Positions 1-7,972 of a stretch of DNA of 46,045 nucleotides are shown here, in pieces (position 1 is the stretch's first letter; each line of letters starts with the position of its first letter). The DNA comes from Gammaproteobacteria bacterium (GTDB lineage Bacteria; Pseudomonadota; Gammaproteobacteria; Pseudomonadales; Azotimanducaceae), in contig PCCE01000062.1 in assembly GCA_002731575.1 (NCBI GenBank), positions 1 through 46,045 on the forward strand, read 5' to 3'. The notes beneath the pieces were generated by a model. The model did not search any database. It had not been told where the DNA came from and worked only from the letters and a program-made list of their open reading frames with translations. A program made the position numbers and the translations under genes.

Positions 1-86
1 CTGAGGCGGCAGCCGTGGGCGAATACGCGGAACTGCTGGAAACCTACGACCGGGCGGCAGCGCAAGTCTGCGCGCTGTACGGTTAA
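1..86 (+). CDS. C-terminal end of an unidentified protein
   Basis: Only the last 27 codons and a TAA stop (84-86) are present, read in the frame starting at base 3. The tail ends in ...LETYDRAAAQVCALYG and is helical and alanine-rich. That is too little to name a family. The stop lies 8 bp before the start of the fructokinase gene, so both probably belong to one rightward operon, perhaps also for sugar use. Confidence is in its being coding, not in any function. Confidence 0.6.
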   Translation, partial: EAAAVGEYAELLETYDRAAAQVCALYG

Positions 87-94
87 GCGGCGCT

Positions 95-1069
95 ATGAGC
101 TTTGCAGTAATCGGAGAAGCACTTATCGACCTTATTGCCGATGAGCAAGGCAACTATCACCCGCACTTGGGTGGATCACCTTACAGCGTTGCCATTGGCC
201 TTGCCCGACTTGGGTGCTCGGTAAGTTACCTGCCGCCACTGTCTGATGACGAATTTGGCCAGCGTTTGAGCACTTCCTTGCAAAACGCGGGGGTCAGCAC
301 CCCACTGCCAAGGCGCTCGCGGTTACCTACCTCTATCGCCTTGGTCAGCAAGGACGCTCAGTCACAGCCCAGCTACCGACTCTACCGACAGGGCGTCGCG
401 GACAAGGATATTACCTTGGCGGAAATCACCGCCAACCTGCCCGCCGACTTGCAGCTACTGCATACGGGCTCGCTAGCGCTGACCCCTAGTCAGCTGCCAA
501 AAATACGCGAGTTGCTGCGGCTGATGCGCCAGCGCTCGGTCGTGGTGAGCATGGATATCAATATTCGTTTGGGCGCCAGCGATGACGAGGCCGCCTATTT
601 ACAGGGAGTACGCTCGCTGCTGCCGTTAGCAGATATTGTCAAAGCAAGTGACGAAGACCTTGCCGCCCTTGAGTATGCGTCCAGCCCCTACGCTGCGGCT
701 CAGCTTGCTTATGCCGAGATGCGCGGGGGCATATTACTGCTCACCCAAGGAACTGGCGATACCTACCTGCTCAGCGCCGATACCACGCTCAGCCATACAC
801 CGCCCAAGCCCGAGCGGCTTATCGACACCGTAGGCGCCGGGGATACTTTTTTCGCCGGGTTTTTGGCGTTTTTACAGCAGCAGGAATGCTGCCAAGCTCA
901 AGCCATAGTGCAGGCCATAGCGCAGCCAAAAAAATTTATGGGGCTGACAACGCTGCAACATGCCTTGGCCTTTGCCAGCGCCGCCGCTGCGCTCAACGTC
1001 GGTCAATCAGGCTGCGTGCCGCCTACTCAGCACGAGGTCGAGGCTTTCTTAAACAACCGCTCTAAGTGA
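95..1069 (+). CDS. PfkB-family sugar kinase, probable fructokinase
   Basis: This 324-aa protein is a ribokinase/PfkB-fold kinase, most likely phosphorylating fructose to fructose 6-phosphate in the cytoplasm. The N-terminal GGSPYSVAIGLARLG segment (about residues 26-40) is the family's first signature. DTVGAGD at 244-250 is the second signature, with D250 the expected catalytic base and the GAG the anion hole. Length fits bacterial fructokinases (about 300-325 aa). The ATG follows the previous stop by 8 bp with only a weak ribosome-binding site, suggesting coupled translation. A GH32-like gene lies convergent next door and a second GH32 enzyme lies at 21-22 kb; both families release fructose, which supports the substrate call. 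Other PfkB substrates, such as 2-keto-3-deoxygluconate, cannot be excluded, especially with an enolase-type dehydratase in the island. Confidence 0.85.
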   Translation: MSFAVIGEALIDLIADEQGNYHPHLGGSPYSVAIGLARLGCSVSYLPPLSDDEFGQRLSTSLQNAGVSTPLPRRSRLPTSIALVSKDAQSQPSYRLYRQGVADKDITLAEITANLPADLQLLHTGSLALTPSQLPKIRELLRLMRQRSVVVSMDINIRLGASDDEAAYLQGVRSLLPLADIVKASDEDLAALEYASSPYAAAQLAYAEMRGGILLLTQGTGDTYLLSADTTLSHTPPKPERLIDTVGAGDTFFAGFLAFLQQQECCQAQAIVQAIAQPKKFMGLTTLQHALAFASAAAALNVGQSGCVPPTQHEVEAFLNNRSK

Positions 1070-1135
1070 ATTGATCCTAGTGAAGTGCTGCTAGTGAAAC
1101 ACTGATAGAGAAGTGCTCTTGCTGAAATGCTCTTA
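1066..1135. repeat. Five imperfect 14-bp tandem repeats between convergent genes
   Basis: Five consecutive 14-bp units (1066-1079, 1080-1093, 1094-1107, 1108-1121, 1122-1135) share a consensus close to GTGAAGTGCTCTTA. The first unit contains the TGA stop of the fructokinase gene. The array fills most of the gap to the convergent GH32 gene. Units differ at several positions, so this is an old or diverging array. I see no clear hairpin with a T-run here, so I do not call it a terminator. Confidence 0.7.
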
Positions 1136-1164
1136 GCACCGCGGACGAACAGGCTTAGGACGCC

Positions 1165-2982
1165 CTAGTAGGGATTCGACGGCGCAATATGCCAAGACTG
1201 CAAATGTTCTACGTTAACTGCACCGCCCTCGGCAAATACGCTAACCCCCAAGCTGTCCAAACACGTAGGATAAATCCGCCGCATTACTGCCTGACGGCCA
1301 TTGGCAAAAACCTCGACCACAGACTTATCAATGAACACCCGCAGCTGCAGGTGCTCGCCATGCGCTAGCACGAAGGGGGCTGTTTCTAATTCCTTGGGCG
1401 AGCCTTCGGGACCAGAACGGCGGGTATCAATACTCAGCCCACCCTGTTCGGCGTCATAGCGAATAACCGTTTGCTCGGAGTGGTCTGGGGCCACACATAC
1501 GTGGATGCCAAATGCCGCGGCGTCAGCGCTGTGCATTTCGAGCATCAGTTCTAGGCTGTTGCCACTGACTCCTGCCAGCGGTGTCGTGGTACCTGCGGCA
1601 ACAACAAAGTCCGGTATCGACAAGGGTCGATAGCGTAGCTGGGTTATATCCTCCGCAACTTCGATGCCCAAGGCACCAAGCGGGTCGCTGGCATCACGCA
1701 GGGTCAGCACCCGGGGCAGGCCTAGGGTGCCAGACCAGCCCTCGTTCATACGCACCCCGAGGTCACGGTAATCCAGCAGCCAAGCCCACATAATGCGGCG
1801 ACCCTTTTCATCTTGCAGGCTCTCTGGAGCGAAAAAAGAATTGTCGGCCCAGCTCATCTGGCTATGGCTCTGCGGATAAAACTGCTCGTCCTTCCACTCT
1901 CCCACATAGTAGCGGCAGCCCATACGATGGCTAATGCATAGCAGCACATCCTTATCACCAAGCCGAAACAACTCGGCACAAGACACATCTTCATGCAGGT
2001 CGACGCCATCAATCGCGTGGGCAAACAGGTCCCCCACATAGTGCCAAGGGCCCTGCATGCTCGACGACTTCGCAATGGCTGGATGCTCGCCGCCGAAAAT
2101 TGCGTAGTAGTTGGAACCGTCATACCAAGCGAATGGGTCCCATGAACGGTAGTTCTCATGACTGTGACCGGCGGCCTCGGGCGGTGGCGTAATGGGATTA
2201 GAATCTAGTTTTTGCCACTGCTCTAAATCATCGTCCAGCGCCACCGCTAAGGCATTGCCCTGCCCTACTTGGTGGTAGCAGATCGTGGGCACGCCATGCT
2301 CATTGATAAAGCAATTGCCGCTGTACATGCCGTCAAGCAGATGGGTGGGATGATGCCGCCAGTGCAAAAGGTCAGTGCTAGAGACATGGCCCCAATGGTC
2401 GGATTTTTTACCCGAACGCTTATCCTGAAATATATAGAACAGGTGATAGCGGCCACGCCAAAATATGGCTCCGTTTGGATCAAAGGGCATGGCCACGCCC
2501 TCCGGGACTGTGAAGTGATACCCCGGTCGGTAGCGGTCTTGCAGCAGTTGTTCACGGTGCTCTCGCACCACTAGGGCAGTAGCGTCGAGTTGGTCTTTCG
2601 CCACCTGACTAGCATCGTCCATGACCACGGATTCCCAATTCAAGGTCTGTGTATACAGCAAGCGCCATGTACCCTGTTCGTTGCGCAAAGTATGACTTTG
2701 GGTAATACGACCCTTGGATGAATCGGTACGAATAGGCCCTATGGTAGCTTCGTCACCGTCTACGGTTATGACTACCGTACGCAGGTCGATGAGTATCTCC
2801 AGCGCACCGCTTTGCAGTTCCAGCGCCAGCACTCTGTTGGCTAAGATCCGCTTCTTGCTGCCCTTGGCGTCGTGCCAGTCGTCGGAATAGGAATCCAAGA
2901 CCGTGTCAAAATCACCGCGCATGCGTGCCGCCGCGTGGGCCTGCATCGCCGCCAACACTTCACCCTCTATACTCACTTTCAC
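1165..2982 (-). CDS. NTF2-like domain fused to a GH32-type glycoside hydrolase
   Basis: This 605-aa protein has two parts. Residues 1-115 look like a SnoaL/NTF2-like cone domain (segments around DFDTVLDSYSDDWHDAKGSK and GTWRLLYTQTLNWE). Residues 150-600 are a five-bladed GH32 propeller plus the C-terminal beta-sandwich. GH32 enzymes cleave terminal fructose from sucrose or fructans. D168 in FDPNG matches the nucleophile motif and SWDP at 281-284 matches the RDP motif with the Arg changed. The ECPD motif reads SCAEL (334-338), so the usual acid/base Glu is Ser, although E331 and E337 are close by. No signal peptide is visible, so the protein should be cytoplasmic. I chose the GTG at 2982 because GGAG sits 4 bp upstream and the NTF2 domain begins there. 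Substrate may differ from classical fructosides. Confidence 0.8.
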   Translation of the reverse strand: MKVSIEGEVLAAMQAHAAARMRGDFDTVLDSYSDDWHDAKGSKKRILANRVLALELQSGALEILIDLRTVVITVDGDEATIGPIRTDSSKGRITQSHTLRNEQGTWRLLYTQTLNWESVVMDDASQVAKDQLDATALVVREHREQLLQDRYRPGYHFTVPEGVAMPFDPNGAIFWRGRYHLFYIFQDKRSGKKSDHWGHVSSTDLLHWRHHPTHLLDGMYSGNCFINEHGVPTICYHQVGQGNALAVALDDDLEQWQKLDSNPITPPPEAAGHSHENYRSWDPFAWYDGSNYYAIFGGEHPAIAKSSSMQGPWHYVGDLFAHAIDGVDLHEDVSCAELFRLGDKDVLLCISHRMGCRYYVGEWKDEQFYPQSHSQMSWADNSFFAPESLQDEKGRRIMWAWLLDYRDLGVRMNEGWSGTLGLPRVLTLRDASDPLGALGIEVAEDITQLRYRPLSIPDFVVAAGTTTPLAGVSGNSLELMLEMHSADAAAFGIHVCVAPDHSEQTVIRYDAEQGGLSIDTRRSGPEGSPKELETAPFVLAHGEHLQLRVFIDKSVVEVFANGRQAVMRRIYPTCLDSLGVSVFAEGGAVNVEHLQSWHIAPSNPY

Positions 2983-3051
2983 GGCACTCCAATAAACCCA
3001 GCGGGACCCTACTGCGGGGCACCGAGCGCCTCAAGTCATTGGGTCTCTAAC

Positions 3052-3083
3052 CCACCCAGAACCAGATCTCCAAGTCTGGGTGG
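3052..3083. promoter_or_regulatory. Perfect 9-bp inverted repeat in a divergent promoter region
   Basis: CCACCCAGA (3052-3060) and TCTGGGTGG (3075-3083) are perfect inverted repeats separated by 14 bp, midway between the divergent GH32-fusion and crotonase genes. The right arm directly abuts a GGGGGAA element. The arms contain GGGTGG, itself similar to that element's core. The outward-facing left arm lies about 70 bp before the GH32-fusion start, so it may be that gene's diverged copy of the element. A dimeric regulator site or a hairpin are both possible. Confidence 0.4.
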
Positions 3084-3097
3084 AATTTGGGGGAATT
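3084..3097 (+). promoter_or_regulatory. Island element, core GGGGGAA, upstream of crotonase
   Basis: AATTTGGGGGAATT lies 70 bp before the crotonase ATG at 3167 and points toward it. It is one of a family of similar sequences in intergenic regions of this window (consensus WWTTKGGGKGAA). Function is inferred from repeated position and orientation only; it could be an activator site or a promoter element. Confidence 0.45.
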
Positions 3098-3151
3098 ATG
3101 GTGTTCATGGCTACAGTGCAACCGGCCAATCCGCTATCTTGCAGTAACAAG

Positions 3152-3162
3152 AATTGGGGGAA
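3152..3162 (+). promoter_or_regulatory. Second GGGGGAA element overlapping the ribosome-binding site of the crotonase
   Basis: AATTGGGGGAA repeats the core of the element at 3084, but here the GGGGG run lies 6 bp before the ATG at 3167 and probably serves as the Shine-Dalgarno sequence. Resemblance to the regulatory element may therefore be coincidental. It does support the choice of 3167 as start. Confidence 0.3.
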
Positions 3163-3166
3163 CACA

Positions 3167-4012
3167 ATGTCAGTAACATACGAAGAAATCCGCTATCAAA
3201 TCGAAGGCGGTGCCGCAACTATTACCATCAACCGGCCAAACCAGCTCAACGCACTAACCGACCTAACCCAGGCCGAGATTCGGCACGCGCTAGCCGAGTC
3301 TGAACGCCTGCCCGAAGTTGTCGGCACAGTACTCACCGGCGCAGGCCGAGGTTTTTGTTCCGGTGTAGATATGAACGCGCTAGGCGGCATGAGCGAGGCG
3401 GGCAAGCGTCTAGGTAACAGCTACGAGCATTTACAGGCCAGCCCGGGTAATCCCGACGACGATCCAAACTACAAGTCATCGCCCACCTATTTTCTCGGCC
3501 TGCGCAAACCGCTAATCGCCGCCATTAACGGAGCCGCAGCAGGGCTGGGCTTTAGCTACGCAACATTTTGCGACATGCGCTTTATGGACCGCAGCGCGAA
3601 AATTGTTACTTCCTTTGCACCGCGTGGCCTTATCGCCGAACACGGCACCTGCTGGATGCTGCCAAAGCTTGTAGGACCGTCGAATGCGCTGGATATGAAC
3701 TGGAGCTCGCGCAAAATTTTAGGCGAAGAGGCCTTTCGCATGGGCTATGCCAACCGGCTTTGCGAAGACGGCGAATGCGTCACCGAGGCACAAAATTACC
3801 TACGCGAAATCGCCGGAACGTCAGCGCCTATGTCCATCATGATGATGAAGCGTCAAGTGTATAAGCATCTGACCAAGGAGCTTGGCGACGCCATGAGCGA
3901 ATCCACACGCTGGATGGATGAAAGTCTAGCCAGAGATGATTTCAAAGAAGGCGTGGCCTCCTTTGTAGAACGGCGGGCACCAAACTTTCAGAAGATCGAA
4001 GTCTCGGACTAA
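3167..4012 (+). CDS. Crotonase-fold protein (enoyl-CoA hydratase/isomerase family), atypical active site
   Basis: This 281-aa crotonase has the oxyanion-hole pieces GRGFCSG (60-66) and AAAGLGFS (123-130), so it should bind an acyl-CoA thioester in the cytoplasm. Classical hydratases carry Glu in GGGCE and in QPE; here these positions are Ser (GLGFS) and a residue of SFAP. An acidic residue E158 in LIAEHG follows the second position, as in subgroups catalysing other chemistries. The start at 3167 has a GGGGG ribosome-binding site 6 bp upstream; a 29-codon in-frame extension to 3080 lacks family similarity. The next crotonase follows 14 bp downstream, forming an operon with PhyH and an alcohol dehydrogenase. 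Exact reaction unknown. Confidence 0.85.
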   Translation: MSVTYEEIRYQIEGGAATITINRPNQLNALTDLTQAEIRHALAESERLPEVVGTVLTGAGRGFCSGVDMNALGGMSEAGKRLGNSYEHLQASPGNPDDDPNYKSSPTYFLGLRKPLIAAINGAAAGLGFSYATFCDMRFMDRSAKIVTSFAPRGLIAEHGTCWMLPKLVGPSNALDMNWSSRKILGEEAFRMGYANRLCEDGECVTEAQNYLREIAGTSAPMSIMMMKRQVYKHLTKELGDAMSESTRWMDESLARDDFKEGVASFVERRAPNFQKIEVSD

Positions 4013-4026
4013 GGCGGCCCTTGGAT

Positions 4027-4797
4027 ATGGCGTATCAGACGATTGAGGTCAATACCGAGGCGTTTATCACCACCATCACGCTGAATCGCCCGCAGCGACT
4101 CAACGCGCTTACGCTGACCTTGGCCGATGAACTGCACGAGGCCCTGCACAGCCACGACCAAGACGATGCAACCCGGGTGTTCGTGATTACCGGAGCGGGC
4201 CGGGGATTTTGCGCCGGAGCCGACTTGGATAAGAGCAGCGCTGGGGACAACAGCGCGGCCAATGCGCCAACCTTGGCGGAGCGCATATTCCATGCCTTGG
4301 TGGACATTGAGAAACCGATTATCGCTGCCATCAACGGGGTAGCCGTGGGCGGTGGCTGCACAATGACACTGCTTTGCGATATCCGGCTTGCTGCACACAG
4401 TGCGCGTTTTCAGTTGCCATTTACCAAGCTGGGCATATCGGCGGAAATTGGCTCCACCTACACCCTGCCCAAACTGATTGGCAAAGCGAAGGCCATGGAA
4501 CTGATGCTGACATCGCGCATGGTGGAATCAGAAGAGGCCCTCGCCATTGGATTAGTAAACCAACGTGTTGCTGACGATCAACTGCTGGCAGCGGCAGCTG
4601 AAATGGCAGCCTCTATCGCCGCGCTGCCGCCCTTATCGGTACGTATGAACAAAGCTAGCCTGAATCTAGATGGCGACATGGCGGCCCAATTCCAGCGAGA
4701 AAATATGGCGTTAGCGCTGCTAAAAAAAACCGCAGACGCCAAGGAAGCCGCTGCAGCATTCCGTGAGAAACGTGCCCCGGTGTTCACCGGCCGCTAA
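4027..4797 (+). CDS. Second crotonase-fold protein
   Basis: This 256-aa enoyl-CoA hydratase/isomerase family member shows TLNRPQRLNAL at its N-terminal end, the CoA-binding GAGRGFCAGADL segment (about 56-67) and NGVAVGGGCTM (103-113). Both Glu positions of true hydratases are replaced: Thr112 instead of Glu in GGGCE, and Phe132 (LPF) instead of Glu in QPE. E140 in ISAEIG is a candidate acid. The C-terminal helix ending FREKRAPVFTGR is typical of the family. I prefer ATG 4027 over TTG 4021 because AAGGCGG at about 4012-4018 is correctly spaced for it. It follows the first crotonase by 14 bp and is co-transcribed with it. An isomerase or a C-C bond reaction is as likely as hydration. Confidence 0.85.
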   Translation: MAYQTIEVNTEAFITTITLNRPQRLNALTLTLADELHEALHSHDQDDATRVFVITGAGRGFCAGADLDKSSAGDNSAANAPTLAERIFHALVDIEKPIIAAINGVAVGGGCTMTLLCDIRLAAHSARFQLPFTKLGISAEIGSTYTLPKLIGKAKAMELMLTSRMVESEEALAIGLVNQRVADDQLLAAAAEMAASIAALPPLSVRMNKASLNLDGDMAAQFQRENMALALLKKTADAKEAAAAFREKRAPVFTGR

Positions 4798-4842
4798 GTA
4801 CTTTGCGGGTATTAAAGAGCAAACTAAACGGAGTGCCTCGGC

Positions 4843-5757
4843 ATGAACGACGACGAAAAATACCTCTTCGACTTACGCGGCTTTCTCGTGGTGCGCAACG
4901 CCCTGACTCACGCACAGGTGGACGATCTGTCGCAGGGGCTAGAGCAACATCGGCAGAACAACCCACAACCCATTCTCGGTTCTGACCGTACGGTGCTCAG
5001 CAAGGCCAAGGATCGCGCGTGGTCATCGCCATCCCTGCTGGAACTGGGTGGCACATTTATCGACTTGCTCGACCTACCGGCAATAGTCCCTTACCTGTCC
5101 ACCTTACTGGGCGAGCATTACCGGCTCGACCACGACTACGCCAAAATTGACAGTAAGATGCCCGCCCGAGAACGCACCCTATATTTGCACGGTGGCGGCC
5201 AAGGTGCCGGTGGTCCGGACGATCTGGTCGGCCCCAGTGATGGCGGGCAGTGCTACTACCGCTACAGCAATGGTCGGTTTTTCAATGGCCTAATTGCGGT
5301 CGCCTTCGAGCTGGACGATGTGCACGAGGGCGATGGTGGCTTTGCCTGCGTGCCCGGCAGTCATAAATCCCATGTGGGTTTGCCACGGCATTGGCGGCAC
5401 AGCAAGACCCAAGCTGAGATCCCTGACTTCGTTACTCGTGTAGCCGCAAACGCTGGCGACGCCATTATTTTTACCGAGGCCTGCGCCCATGGCACCGTAC
5501 CTTGGCTGGGGCAGCCGGGACGAGAACGGCGTACCCTGTTCTACAAATACTGCCCCCACGCAGTGGCATGGAGCCCCTGTTTCTATAACGCCCACCATTA
5601 CCAAGGCCTAACCCCCAGCCAGCAGCAACTACTGATGCCGCCCAGCGCCTATGGCAGTCACGAAGCGACCGCGCACATCTGGGAAAAGGCCCAAGAAGAA
5701 CAGCTGGAGCTACAGCGCCTGCGAGCAGAAATCGCTGCTCTCAAGGGGCATGATTGA
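4843..5757 (+). CDS. Phytanoyl-CoA dioxygenase (PhyH) family protein with H-x-G in place of H-x-D
   Basis: This 304-aa member of the Fe(II)/2-oxoglutarate PhyH fold has a double-stranded beta-helix core: DVHEGDGGFACVPGSHKSH (about 159-177), distal His216 in ACAHGTVPW, and R229/R230 in ERRTLFY for 2-oxoglutarate binding. The proximal metal motif is expected as HxD but reads H116-G-G in LYLHGGG. Gly at the carboxylate position is seen in PhyH-related halogenases, but a PhyH branch with HGG appears common in other bacteria, so the metal site may simply use another ligand. The ATG at 4843 has GGAG about 10 bp upstream. Coiled-coil-like C-terminus (EEQLELQRLRAEIAALK). It sits 45 bp after the crotonase in the same operon. 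Substrate unknown. Confidence 0.8.
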   Translation: MNDDEKYLFDLRGFLVVRNALTHAQVDDLSQGLEQHRQNNPQPILGSDRTVLSKAKDRAWSSPSLLELGGTFIDLLDLPAIVPYLSTLLGEHYRLDHDYAKIDSKMPARERTLYLHGGGQGAGGPDDLVGPSDGGQCYYRYSNGRFFNGLIAVAFELDDVHEGDGGFACVPGSHKSHVGLPRHWRHSKTQAEIPDFVTRVAANAGDAIIFTEACAHGTVPWLGQPGRERRTLFYKYCPHAVAWSPCFYNAHHYQGLTPSQQQLLMPPSAYGSHEATAHIWEKAQEEQLELQRLRAEIAALKGHD

Positions 5758-5836
5758 TCATTTTCTGCGGTTGCCAAATAACGGCGCTGCCGATTACCCC
5801 CCAAACCGAGCACCCGCTAACTAAAAGGAAAACACT

Positions 5837-7024
5837 ATGACCAAGCCAGCCTATTTTCCGGCAACGGTTTTCAATGCCGGCGGCGGTGCCACGCCTCGAG
5901 TGATGGTTGCGCCGCAGCGTTATATTCAAGGTGCCGGGGTGCTTGAGCATATCCACCGATATATGTCGTTACTCAACTGCCAGCGCGCTGGCTTGTTAGC
6001 ATCACGCCGTGGCTTGGCTGCGGAAGGTGCACGCATTACCGAGAGCCTTGCCAGGAACAGTATTGCCGTAGTGCCAGCCCAATTCGAGGGTGAGTGCTCA
6101 CTGGCGGAAGTAGACAAACACGTGGCCGCACTGGCCGATGAAAAGCTGGATTGTTTGATCGCCGTAGGCGGTGGCAAGCCCGTAGATGCCGGTAAAAGTA
6201 TTTCCTACCGTCTCGATATTCCCGTGGTCATCGTGCCCACTCTCGCGTCCAATGATGCGCCGTGCTCCGCGCTATCCGTACTGTATACAGAACAAGGGGC
6301 CAGCGACTTAGTCGAGTTTTACCCTAGCAACCCGGCCTTGGTGGTAGTAGATACCGACATTGTTGCCGCAGCCGATGAACGCTATCTGGTGGCGGGCATG
6401 GGCGACGCCATGGCGACTTGGTACGAGGCACGGGTGTGTCTGAATAACCCAAAGGCACTCACCCCAATCGGTGCCAGACCGACCCTCGCCTCCTGCGCCA
6501 TGGGTGAAATTTGTGCCCATACCCTATTCGACCACGGCCTAGCGGCAGCCAGCGCTGTAGCCGCCAATCGCAACGACGACGATGTAGAACGGGTGGTTGA
6601 GGCAAACACCTTACTCAGCGGCATAGGGTTTGAGAGCGGGGGGCTGGCACTGGCGCATCCCATGGCCTTGGCCTTCACGCAAATTGATGCCATTCATCAC
6701 AACTATTTGCATGGGGAAATGGTGGCCATGGGCACCATGATACAACTGACTATGGAACAGTCGCCGGAGGCGCAAAAGGTCGCAGAATTTTTTGCCGCCA
6801 CTGGCCTGCCGGTGCATCTACAACAACTGTCCTTAGCCACCAGCGCTCGCGCCGATCTCGACATCATCATTGAAGCCGCTCTGCAGAACCGCAACTCGCA
6901 CCATATGCCTATGCCGGTGACTGCCAAATCCATTCATCAGGCCATAGAGGATGCTGACGACCTTGGTCAGCGTGTGGCCGCCGAGGTAGGCGACAGCGCC
7001 TACCGACGACTGCAGGGTATGTAG
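5837..7024 (+). CDS. Metal-dependent polyol/alcohol dehydrogenase, GldA-like
   Basis: This 395-aa protein matches the glycerol dehydrogenase branch of the iron-dependent alcohol dehydrogenase superfamily, oxidising a polyol or hydroxyketone with NAD. GGGKPVDAGK at 111-120 is the dinucleotide-binding signature. D190 (GMGDAM), H274 (ALAHPM) and H292 (LHGEMV) are the expected Zn/Fe ligands. PTLASND (135-141) is also typical. Length is slightly above GldA (about 365 aa). AAAAGGAAAACACT before the ATG gives a good ribosome-binding site. It ends the rightward crotonase-PhyH operon (79-bp gap) and converges on the third crotonase. The true alcohol is unknown; sugar-derived polyols fit the setting. 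Confidence 0.88.
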   Translation: MTKPAYFPATVFNAGGGATPRVMVAPQRYIQGAGVLEHIHRYMSLLNCQRAGLLASRRGLAAEGARITESLARNSIAVVPAQFEGECSLAEVDKHVAALADEKLDCLIAVGGGKPVDAGKSISYRLDIPVVIVPTLASNDAPCSALSVLYTEQGASDLVEFYPSNPALVVVDTDIVAAADERYLVAGMGDAMATWYEARVCLNNPKALTPIGARPTLASCAMGEICAHTLFDHGLAAASAVAANRNDDDVERVVEANTLLSGIGFESGGLALAHPMALAFTQIDAIHHNYLHGEMVAMGTMIQLTMEQSPEAQKVAEFFAATGLPVHLQQLSLATSARADLDIIIEAALQNRNSHHMPMPVTAKSIHQAIEDADDLGQRVAAEVGDSAYRRLQGM

Positions 7025-7096
7025 CCTAGCGAACAGCTCATTGTATAAACCCCGTCGGGGGCCTCGCTGCAGGCCTAACGCTGCTTTTGGGCCGCC

Positions 7097-7873
7097 TTAG
7101 CGACCATGGAAAACAGCGTCGCGTTTTTCCACAAAGGCCTTAAAGGCCTCCTTGGTGTCCTCACTGGAACCGGTCCTAGAATGCCGTTCGGTTTCCAGTT
7201 CGATGTATTCGCGCAGCGGCATGCCTTCGGCATTCACAAAGTTCTTCTTCATTTCGCTAATGGCCAAGGGCGCCGACTTGGAAAGCTTCTGCGCGATCGC
7301 GCGAACCTCATCGCGAAATACATCATCGGCAAATACTTTGTTTACCAAACCAATGCGCTCCGCCTCATCGGCTTTGAACTTCTGTGACATGAAGTACAGC
7401 TCCCGAGCTTTGCCAGCGCCGACAATGCGCGGTAGCAGCCACGGCCCGCCCATATCGCCAGATATGGCCACCCCAAGAAAGGCACTGTTAAAGGAGGCGC
7501 GTGCGGTGGCATAGCGCAGATCACAGGCGCAGGCCCAGCCAAAACCAGCACCAGCGCAAGCACCGTTAATGCCCGCAATGGTTACCTTGGGCATCTCATG
7601 CAGCAGTGTAGTGATATGAAAATACTCTTTGCGATTCGGCTCCTGCTTGATACCACTGGTGCTGGCCTTGAGATCGACCCCAGGACAAAAGCCCTTGCCC
7701 GCACCAGTGAACAAAAGCACCCGAATCGCCGGATCGGCAGCCACCACCTGCAGGCATTCATAGAGCTCGCGCATCATTTGATTGACGATACCGTTTAGGC
7801 TATCGGGCCGGTTGAGGGTAATGGTTGCCAGATTCTCTGTGACTTCGTAGGTTATGGTTTCGTAATTGCTCAT
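7097..7873 (-). CDS. Third crotonase-fold protein
   Basis: This 258-aa enoyl-CoA hydratase/isomerase family protein has oxyanion-hole segments TGAGKGFCPGVDL (56-68) and GACAGAGFGW (104-113). The first catalytic Glu is Gly (AGAGFG). In the second region the sequence is FLGVAISGDMGG with Asp140, a pattern used by crotonase subgroups acting as isomerases, dehalogenases or C-C hydrolases. It is transcribed leftward behind the transposase-like gene (109-bp gap) and the 210-aa gene. It converges on the GldA-like gene with 72 bp between stops. Three crotonases in 5 kb, none with both hydratase glutamates, suggest a specialised acyl-CoA route rather than plain beta-oxidation. Confidence 0.85.
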   Translation of the reverse strand: MSNYETITYEVTENLATITLNRPDSLNGIVNQMMRELYECLQVVAADPAIRVLLFTGAGKGFCPGVDLKASTSGIKQEPNRKEYFHITTLLHEMPKVTIAGINGACAGAGFGWACACDLRYATARASFNSAFLGVAISGDMGGPWLLPRIVGAGKARELYFMSQKFKADEAERIGLVNKVFADDVFRDEVRAIAQKLSKSAPLAISEMKKNFVNAEGMPLREYIELETERHSRTGSSEDTKEAFKAFVEKRDAVFHGR

Positions 7874-7972
7874 GGATTCACCACCGCTATGTTGTTAATG
7901 GAACTTGCTCATGGTCGCTACCGCGCCAGAGGCTGTTGGCAAATTTTTGCAAATCTGTAGTAAGCCGAAGAC

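Noticed and set aside
7025-7096. Bidirectional terminator between convergent genes
   Set aside because: Only a 5-bp stem (GGCCT/AGGCC) without a T-run on either side is visible.
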